Shown: one piece after another, positions 55,320 to 61,405 of the stretch
Layout of the letters: each line of letters begins with the position of its first letter
How positions within the stretch are numbered: the stretch's first letter is position 1
Source: Flavobacterium aquicola
GTDB lineage: Bacteria; Bacteroidota; Bacteroidia; Flavobacteriales; Flavobacteriaceae
DNA length: 64,000 nt
Assembly (NCBI RefSeq): GCF_003385115.1
Contig: NZ_QUNI01000006.1
Coordinates: 8,986-72,985 of the forward strand
Direction: 5' to 3'
Program-made: the position numbers and the translations under genes
Notes under the pieces: model-generated
What the model was told of the DNA's origin: nothing
Seen by the model: the letters and a program-made list of their open reading frames with translations, nothing else
Databases searched by the model: none

Positions 55320-56042
55320 TTATTCACTCTTTAATTTGATTTGCTTGTTCAATTCTTCAGAATCCCCATTTAACTCCTGAACTAACAAATGAATTCTGGT
55401 ACACGGATTATGAATTGCAAAATTGTTACAATTATGAGTTAAAATCAACTTTTCAGCATTTTTTATAGCTTGTTTTTGATCTCCATATTTTTCTAAAATC
55501 GAATACATTTCTGCACTGTTCTTTTTATAAACGAATGCTTTTGCTTTTTTACTTTTAGATTGAGCTGAAATCTTAGCATTGACTTCAACCTCAATGGCAC
55601 TTTTATACTCGTTTCTAGACATGTGGGTATTTCTATATTGAAAATGCAGTAAATACCATAATTCAAACGCTTCGTTTGACCAACCTGCTTTTATATTATT
55701 ATTTTCAGCTAATTCAATTGCGCCATTAAAATTATTTGGACTAAAACTGTCTTTATCAAAAACTACCCAAACACTATCATATTTTTGACTTGATTTATCT
55801 CTTGCTTTAATTGTTCTTTTTACTAAATCTCTAGTATTAGAAGCTTCTCCAAAAGCATCAATCGTATAAACATAAGATTTTACATTGGTTTTAAAAGACT
55901 TGAAATAGTTAGGTTCTGTTTTTTCACCTTCGCAAACAATTAAAAAATAAACACGAACTTCTTTGGTTTCAATAGTTCTTTTCTTCTCCTTCGTTCTTTC
56001 TCGTTTAGCAAGATGATTTTGGATTTTTATGATATTTGCCAT
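55320..56042 (-). CDS. rloB: RloB-like TOPRIM protein (defence)
   Basis: This 240-residue protein belongs to the RloB family. The TOPRIM-like signature is IVCEGEKTEPNYF (E38, E40) and VVFDKDSF (D96, D98), which suggests a metal-dependent nuclease. The later part (KAGWSNEAFELWYLLHFQYR) is conserved in the family. It follows rloA by three bases, so both form one operon. The pair matches AbiL-type abortive infection systems (AbiLi ATPase, AbiLii RloB). Phage defence is inferred from the family. Confidence 0.85.
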   Translation of the reverse strand: MANIIKIQNHLAKRERTKEKKRTIETKEVRVYFLIVCEGEKTEPNYFKSFKTNVKSYVYTIDAFGEASNTRDLVKRTIKARDKSSQKYDSVWVVFDKDSFSPNNFNGAIELAENNNIKAGWSNEAFELWYLLHFQYRNTHMSRNEYKSAIEVEVNAKISAQSKSKKAKAFVYKKNSAEMYSILEKYGDQKQAIKNAEKLILTHNCNNFAIHNPCTRIHLLVQELNGDSEELNKQIKLKSE

Positions 56043-56045
56043 ATT

Positions 56046-57263
56046 CTATATTTCTTGAAAGTTCGAAATATACGGAATTGCTCCATAGCGTCCTCTTATA
56101 TAATCAGCTTCAAAACTCCTATCATTTCTAACCGACTTACCATCTCCATCTTTAAATTCTAACAATGAATACAAGTCAGTAGTTTCAAATTCATCTTTCT
56201 CTGTAAACCAAATTTGATCCCTTCTAAATAGATTAGCAGCTAATAAATTTGTATCGTGAGTAGTGAAAATTAATTGAGCATTTTTAGGATTAGTTTCCGG
56301 ATTATTGAATAATTTTATAATTTCTTGAGTTAGAATTGGGTGCAATTTAGAATCTAATTCATCTATAACTAACACCAAACCAAATGAGAGTGTCAAAATG
56401 ATATAACCAGACAAATCGAATAATTTATTTGTTCCCGAAGACTCTTGTTCAGCTAAATTAAATTTGAAATCAGAAACAAATTCACCTTTTTCGTTGTATT
56501 TTTTATGAGACGTTCTAATCATTTTACTAAAAAAAATATTCTCGTCTTTTCTATCAAATTCAAAACTATTAAAACCTAATTGCAACTTCTCAATGAAATT
56601 TTCAACTTTTTCCTTATATTCATCATTTTTATACAAAACACCAGTCATAGAAATAGCGTTTTTGTGTTCTATACCTGATAAAATTTCCATTTTTGAAAAC
56701 TGCTGCATAACTGTTTTTGCAACTTTACTATTGAATTGATCTACAACCCAAATAAACAATCCATTATCTCTGGTCTTACTTTCCAAACCTTTGGCTTCTT
56801 CAAAAACATCAGCTACGCCAATACCTTCAAGTTCACGCACAAAATAAGGAACTTCTTTTTTTGAATTCGCTTTTAATACAAATAGCCATTCTGAATGAAT
56901 TTTATCGTTATCTAATTCAAAACCATAACGATAGCGACTATCTCCTTCCGTAAAAAGAATCTCAAAATAACAAGGCTGATTTTCTGTTTCTGTATTTAAT
57001 AAAAAAGGCTTGGCACCTAACTTATCTATTGAATTCAACTTTGAAGAGTTCTTAACAGTATTAACCATAAAATCCAGAGCTTTTACAAAATTACTTTTCC
57101 CACTAGAGTTAGCACCATAGATAGCTGCTGAGCGAAGCACTTTGTATTTTCCATTTCGAACAACATTATCTGGCAAAATGGTTTTAATACCTCCTGCTTC
57201 TAAACTGAAAGTCTTTTTATCCTTAAATGACAGAAAATTTCCGACTGTGAATTCTAACAACAT
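56046..57263 (-). CDS. rloA: RloA-like AAA/ABC-type ATPase (defence)
   Basis: This 405-residue ATPase has Walker A (YGANSSGKSNF, residues 49-59), an ABC-like signature (ESSGTNKLFDLSG), Walker B (LVLVIDELDSKLHP) and a switch His (FTTHDTNLL). It is of the SMC-like AAA_15/AAA_21 type that pairs with TOPRIM or RloB effectors. The likely task is to sense phage and control the RloB partner. Its promoter with an inverted repeat in the leader lies at 57278-57314. Confidence 0.87.
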   Translation of the reverse strand: MLLEFTVGNFLSFKDKKTFSLEAGGIKTILPDNVVRNGKYKVLRSAAIYGANSSGKSNFVKALDFMVNTVKNSSKLNSIDKLGAKPFLLNTETENQPCYFEILFTEGDSRYRYGFELDNDKIHSEWLFVLKANSKKEVPYFVRELEGIGVADVFEEAKGLESKTRDNGLFIWVVDQFNSKVAKTVMQQFSKMEILSGIEHKNAISMTGVLYKNDEYKEKVENFIEKLQLGFNSFEFDRKDENIFFSKMIRTSHKKYNEKGEFVSDFKFNLAEQESSGTNKLFDLSGYIILTLSFGLVLVIDELDSKLHPILTQEIIKLFNNPETNPKNAQLIFTTHDTNLLAANLFRRDQIWFTEKDEFETTDLYSLLEFKDGDGKSVRNDRSFEADYIRGRYGAIPYISNFQEI

Positions 57264-57277
57264 AATTTTAGCTTTAT

Positions 57278-57314
57278 ATTTTGAGAAAATCTCTCAAAAT
57301 TATAAACAAATGTA
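57278..57314 (-). promoter_or_regulatory. rloA promoter with leader inverted repeat
   Basis: Minus-strand -7 box TACATTTG at 57314-57307. Just downstream is a 9-5-9 inverted repeat (ATTTTGAGA and TCTCAAAAT, 57278-57300), located at or after the expected start of transcription, where a repressor or RNA hairpin could act. Confidence 0.55.
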
Positions 57315-57366
57315 ACTATAAAAATCAACAACGCCATGAAATTGAGAAAATTTCACATTTTCATAA

Positions 57367-57442
57367 CTACAAAATCTCCTCAATCAAATACTTCGTCCCA
57401 TTAATTTCAAAAGTAAAACCAATGGTATTTCTCATCAGTTTA
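57367..57442 (-). pseudogene. Remnant of the GreA-like gene 3' end
   Basis: Bases 57380-57442 match 59055-59117, the end of the intact GreA-like gene, at 58 of 63 positions. Read on the minus strand it gives KLMRNTIGFTFEINGTKYLI and then EEIL with a stop. The five differences and the other ending suggest an older or foreign allele. Confidence 0.85.
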
Positions 57443-57522
57443 TCTGCTGTTAAAAACAACAGCATCAAACAACAAGCAAAAACCTCTATATCAACTTTTT
57501 AAAATATTTTTATGATTTCATA

Positions 57523-57544
57523 TAAACAATTTTGTTTACATTTG
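57523..57544 (+). promoter_or_regulatory. Antitoxin promoter with overlapping palindrome
   Basis: The inverted repeat TAAACA-ATTT-TGTTTA (57523-57538) overlaps the -7 box TACATTTG (57537-57544). The start codon is only four bases after the box, so the mRNA should be leaderless or nearly so. Autoregulation by the HTH protein is inferred. Confidence 0.6.
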
Positions 57545-57548
57545 CATC

Positions 57549-58010
57549 ATGAAAGATATTCTTAAAATAATCAAAGGGGTACATCCAGGTAAGTTTGTAG
57601 AGCGAGAAATGCTTAAAAAAGGCATTAACAAGCGACAATTTGCCATTGCTATTGATGAGCATCCGCAGACTTTGGGTGCCATTATCAAAGGAAATCGCAG
57701 GATGAATGTTCCCATTTCTTTAAAAATTGAAGAAAAATTAGAATTAGAAGAAGGTTTTTTGATGACTTTACAAAATCATTACGATATCAAAATCTTTAAG
57801 AAAAAAAACCAACGAAAACCCGATATTTCTAAATTAAGTAAGGTGTTGTTTTGGGATACCACAATAGATAAAATTGACTGGGAACAAATGAAAGTTGCCG
57901 TTGTAAAACGTGTTTTTTCGAGAGGAACAGAGGAAGAAAAAGAAGAAATCACCCGTTTTTATGGCGCCGACACAGTTGAAAAAATTAAATTAATGAAACA
58001 TCAATTGTAA
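57549..58010 (+). CDS. HTH antitoxin-like protein (HigA-type)
   Basis: This 153-residue protein has an XRE helix-turn-helix (about 10-70: GKFVEREMLKKGINKRQFAIAIDEHPQTLGAIIKGNRRMN) and a C-terminal domain with KVLFWDTTIDKIDWEQMKVAVVKRVFSRGTEEEKEEITRFYG. That C-terminal part is often found next to AbiEii-type toxins in Bacteroidota. It is followed six bases later by the toxin gene, so it is likely the antitoxin and repressor of the pair. Confidence 0.85.
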   Translation: MKDILKIIKGVHPGKFVEREMLKKGINKRQFAIAIDEHPQTLGAIIKGNRRMNVPISLKIEEKLELEEGFLMTLQNHYDIKIFKKKNQRKPDISKLSKVLFWDTTIDKIDWEQMKVAVVKRVFSRGTEEEKEEITRFYGADTVEKIKLMKHQL

Positions 58011-58015
58011 CCATT

Positions 58016-58663
58016 TTGGAAGATTTATATTGGGATACCGTTTCACCTTTACTCAAAGAAATTTTGATCGATTTGATGCAGGAAGAATTGTTTTCGCCTT
58101 TCCGATTGGTGGGTGGCACCGCTTTGAGTTTGCAAATTGGACACAGAATGTCGGTTGACATTGATTTGTTTACTGATGCTGATTATGGCTCTATTGATTT
58201 TGAAAAAATTAAAATATTCCTGAAAAATAAATATGATTTTTACAGTACAAGTCCTGTAGAAATTATTGCTTTTGGTACGTATTTCAAAATAGGATATTCA
58301 AAAGCAAATTGCATAAAATTAGATTTGTACTATACCGATCCTTATATAGATACCATTCAAGAAGTTTCAACTATTAGAATGGCAAGTATCCAAGAAATTA
58401 TTGCAATGAAATTGGATGTGATTTTACGTGGCGGACGAAAAAAAGATTTTTGGGATTTACATTATTTCTTAGACAAAATTTCGATAGACGAAATGATTTC
58501 TTTTTTCGAAAAACGATATCCTTACACCGATGACTCTACAAGAATCAAAGAAATGCTTGTCAATTTTGATGATGCTAATTTAGATTTTGATCCCAATTGT
58601 TTGCTTGATAAAAATTGGGAAATGATAAAAATAGACTTCGCAGAAAAATTACACTTGCTTTGA
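58016..58663 (+). CDS. AbiEii/AbiGii-type nucleotidyltransferase toxin
   Basis: This 215-residue protein has the nucleotidyltransferase motif LVGGTALSLQIGHRMSVDIDLF (G33-G34-T35, D48 and D50) and a later IREILAMKLDVILRGGRKKDFWDLHYF-like region. The family includes AbiEii and MenT toxins, which add nucleotides to tRNA ends and stop translation; toxin action is inferred from this. No ATG is in place for the start: the frame opens with TTG at 58016 or ATT at 58013, six or three bases after the antitoxin stop, so translation must couple to it. Confidence 0.85.
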   Translation: MEDLYWDTVSPLLKEILIDLMQEELFSPFRLVGGTALSLQIGHRMSVDIDLFTDADYGSIDFEKIKIFLKNKYDFYSTSPVEIIAFGTYFKIGYSKANCIKLDLYYTDPYIDTIQEVSTIRMASIQEIIAMKLDVILRGGRKKDFWDLHYFLDKISIDEMISFFEKRYPYTDDSTRIKEMLVNFDDANLDFDPNCLLDKNWEMIKIDFAEKLHLL

Positions 58664-58689
58664 AAGTGATTTTTTATAGATTACTAAAT

Positions 58690-58704
58690 ACTCTCAATCA
58701 AATA
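58690..58704. repeat. Third short match to the GreA-like gene end
   Basis: ACTCTCAATCAAATA is identical to 59051-59065 at the end of the intact GreA-like gene, and lies between the toxin gene and the next small gene. It may be a second boundary from a separate insertion. Confidence 0.6.
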
Positions 58705-58721
58705 ATCCTAAAACTTATCTT

Positions 58722-58997
58722 TTAAGATTCTGCAATATTTTCTATCAATTCATTATTCCTATAAATTTCAATAATATCATAAGAATTTGGTGGATCAGGA
58801 AACAATTGTATTCCTTTTACGCGATGATCTATTCTTAAAGCCCAGCAAAATTCGGATGTTGAATATTTAGGAATAAATTTGATAGTATCCCCAGGATAAA
58901 CTTTATAAATAAAAGCTTCTGGTTCCAATTGTATTTTTATTATTTCATCATTTTCCCAACATGTAAATTCAATTCCATTCATTAATCGTTTTTCCAT
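58722..58997 (-). CDS. Small protein of unknown function
   Basis: This 91-residue protein is acidic and probably beta-rich (IKIQLEPEAFIYKVYPGDTIKFIPKY). No signal peptide or known domain is seen. It lies between the toxin gene and the GreA-like gene, flanked by short repeats of the latter's end, and may be a separate cassette. An internal Met at residue 6 is another possible start. Confidence 0.5.
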   Translation of the reverse strand: MEKRLMNGIEFTCWENDEIIKIQLEPEAFIYKVYPGDTIKFIPKYSTSEFCWALRIDHRVKGIQLFPDPPNSYDIIEIYRNNELIENIAES

Positions 58998-59041
58998 AAG
59001 TAATCACCTTTATTAATTTGCCTTCAAAAAAAGTAGTTATA

Positions 59042-59491
59042 TTATTCAACACTCTCAATCAAATACTTCGTTCCATTAATTTCAAAAGTAAAACCAACAG
59101 TATTCCCCATCAGTTTATTTCCCAGCGGAGATTGCGGAGAAAGTGCAATAACATTAATTCCGTCAATAGTGATTTTTGGCAAAGCCAAAGAGAGATACAA
59201 ATAAATTCCATTCGCCTTAACCAAACTCCCAACGATAATTGTTTTTGCAATTGTAGTTGAATCAATTTTGTCCAAAACGTTTTTTTGAGTCAAAACTTCT
59301 TTCAATTTGTGATTGATTTTTTCTTGCTCAATGTGCATCATCGACAAAGCCGTTTCGTGCTTATCACCTGCAGAACCTTTGGCGTCATTCTTTGAATCTT
59401 CAGTCAATTCGACAATCATATCTCGAAAAGCATCGATTCTATCTTGAACTAATTGTGAATAATATTGGTGTATTTTTTGTTTGAAAGTCAT
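59042..59491 (-). CDS. GreA/GreB-like transcript cleavage factor homologue
   Basis: This 149-residue protein has an N-terminal coiled coil with the GreA-like GDKHETALSMMHIEQEKI (about 42-60) and a C-terminal FKBP-like domain ending in SPLGNKLMGNTVGFTFEING (about 120-140), close to the GreA SPxGxALLGK motif. It probably binds RNA polymerase, perhaps at the secondary channel. The usual acidic tip residues of true GreA are not clearly kept, so a cleavage role is uncertain. Its 3' end is duplicated at 57380-57442. Confidence 0.75.
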   Translation of the reverse strand: MTFKQKIHQYYSQLVQDRIDAFRDMIVELTEDSKNDAKGSAGDKHETALSMMHIEQEKINHKLKEVLTQKNVLDKIDSTTIAKTIIVGSLVKANGIYLYLSLALPKITIDGINVIALSPQSPLGNKLMGNTVGFTFEINGTKYLIESVE

Positions 59492-59543
59492 TTAATTCGA
59501 CTGCTTAGATTATTAGATTGTTGGATTTTTAGAAACTTAGCCG

Positions 59544-61358
59544 TTAAAAATCAAATTTATAATTCCCTCCAACCATTACCTGAAAACCTTGAACTTGATA
59601 ATTCAGCCATTTTTGATAGTCATTATTCAAAATGTTATTAGCTTTCAAAAAGGCAGTAAACCTGTCGTTGTGTTTGTATCGCACATTGGCATTCAAATCA
59701 AAATAACCATCTAGGGTAATTGGCGATGGAGCCGTAACATAAACGATATCAGTATTCAACTGATAATCTTTACGTTCTCCTACATAAAACAAATTCACAC
59801 CAGCAAACCATTTATTAGTAATCATAAAATCAGCTTTACCATTCAACTGAAGTTCCGGTAAATTCCATGCTTCCTGTTCTGACTTTTTGGTATAACTGCT
59901 TACTGTTACATCAGCTTCAACGGTTAAACCTTTGGCTAAATCGGCTTTAATTTCGCCATAAAAACGCATTGTCGTCAAGTCGTCATATACTACTTGAAAT
60001 GAATTTCCGAAACCATAATTAGCATTCGTATCTTTTTCAGTATAATCATTACTTCTAAACAATGCTTTATTTTCATCATGTATATAGGACGCTTTTACAT
60101 CATAACTCACAGTACTAGCCAGTTTTCCTTTCAATCCCGCCTGAATATCATACAACTCATTGGTTGGCTTAATATTCAATGTAGGCGAAACATAAGGATT
60201 TCCATCTACAAAATTCTTATAGGTGTTTTGCTGTAAATTACCGATGGCACTCGTATAAAATATCATCAAATCTCCAACTACTTTATAGGAAGCGCTGATC
60301 GACGGATATACATAAAACTTGTTGGTATCATTTTCTTTCCCCATGCTATACACCAATCCTGCACCAACGTTTATCGTCCAATCCTCTCTATTCATTACAA
60401 AACTTGGCACAATTCCTAAGTTTATAAATCCGTAATTGGTTGGAGAAGTATTAGTTCCTAAATAATTATTCTTAAAACTGCCATCCACATAATCAACGAA
60501 AACTTTGGTTTTAATCGCTTCGTCCAACACATCAAACTTAAAAGTCGGAGCCAGCAAAAAACTATTTTCAGCCGAACTAAAATCATCTGTAAAATGCGCA
60601 AAATCTAGAGTTACATCATTCAGAATTCCATTTTCAAAAGCCATGGAACCTCCTGCGGTTAAGGTATTATAAGATTGTCGCAGTTTAATTCCATAAATCA
60701 AAGCCATATCAGCTGGCGGTGTCAAAGTATTTCCAAAATTAACAGGCAATCCATACCAATTATAAATTTGATTTTGATAGCCCGCTTTTATATTCCAAGT
60801 CAAATCTTGTTCATTAGAACCGTATTGCAAATCAATTTTGGTATCATAATAGAAATTATCCTGAAGCACATCCTTAATATCTCCCTGAGATGAATTGTGG
60901 CGAAACATTCCGCTTACATATTCATTATTATTAAGATCTTCGTTTACATATAATTCAGCATTCAAACGCCCATAATTTCCAATACCGAGCGTTGCATAAT
61001 TCTTAAACAAACGTTCCTGTTTTCCTTTTTCTACGCCTTGTGCATTTCCTTTGGCAGGAGCAAATGTTGAAGCAACTGGAAAAGGTAAAATCGAATAATT
61101 TACATTTTCTTTTTTAGCATTTTCATCAGTATTAATGCTGGCTGGAACTTCTTTTACCTTGAAAGCATCCGAAATTGTAGGCGTATATGGTTTTACCACA
61201 TTCACGACTTCAGTGCCAATATTATCCTTTTTATCCTGAGCAAATGAAAATTGAGTAAGTAGTAAAAAAAGAAACCCCACCCCAGCTCTCACCAAAGGAG
61301 AGAAAGTTGAGAACGTTGATAACTTATTTATGAATGTATTTATGTTTTTGATTTTCAT
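59544..61358 (-). CDS. TonB-dependent-receptor-like outer-membrane barrel
   Basis: This 604-residue protein has a long N terminus, a signal peptide (cut near FSFAQ, about residue 40), then a barrel without a plug domain. Repeated aromatic strand patterns (NYATLGIGNYGRLNAELYVNE, YKHNDRFTAFLKANNILNNDY, MVGGNYKFDF) and the end resemble the C-terminal half of TonB-dependent receptors. It follows the TPR gene by 48 bases, in the same direction. An outer-membrane complex with the TPR protein is inferred. The N terminus includes a stretch coded by a repeat-like sequence at 61275-61306. Confidence 0.82.
   Translation of the reverse strand: MKIKNINTFINKLSTFSTFSPLVRAGVGFLFLLLTQFSFAQDKKDNIGTEVVNVVKPYTPTISDAFKVKEVPASINTDENAKKENVNYSILPFPVASTFAPAKGNAQGVEKGKQERLFKNYATLGIGNYGRLNAELYVNEDLNNNEYVSGMFRHNSSQGDIKDVLQDNFYYDTKIDLQYGSNEQDLTWNIKAGYQNQIYNWYGLPVNFGNTLTPPADMALIYGIKLRQSYNTLTAGGSMAFENGILNDVTLDFAHFTDDFSSAENSFLLAPTFKFDVLDEAIKTKVFVDYVDGSFKNNYLGTNTSPTNYGFINLGIVPSFVMNREDWTINVGAGLVYSMGKENDTNKFYVYPSISASYKVVGDLMIFYTSAIGNLQQNTYKNFVDGNPYVSPTLNIKPTNELYDIQAGLKGKLASTVSYDVKASYIHDENKALFRSNDYTEKDTNANYGFGNSFQVVYDDLTTMRFYGEIKADLAKGLTVEADVTVSSYTKKSEQEAWNLPELQLNGKADFMITNKWFAGVNLFYVGERKDYQLNTDIVYVTAPSPITLDGYFDLNANVRYKHNDRFTAFLKANNILNNDYQKWLNYQVQGFQVMVGGNYKFDF
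61275..61306. repeat. Repeat-like sequence within a signal-peptide region
   Basis: The minus strand here (CTCTCCTTTGGTGAGAGCTGGGG) resembles dispersed intergenic repeats I recall from Flavobacterium. It codes residues about 18-28 (SPLVRAGVGF) of the barrel protein. Confidence 0.4.
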
Positions 61359-61405
61359 CTTTTGTATTTTCTAATTTCTAACTTCTGCCTTCTGATTTCT
61401 AAAAT

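Noticed and set aside
55320..58997. Retron, toxin-phage hybrid or prophage remnant
   Set aside because: No reverse transcriptase, integrase or structural phage gene is seen; the modules are complete defence-type operons.
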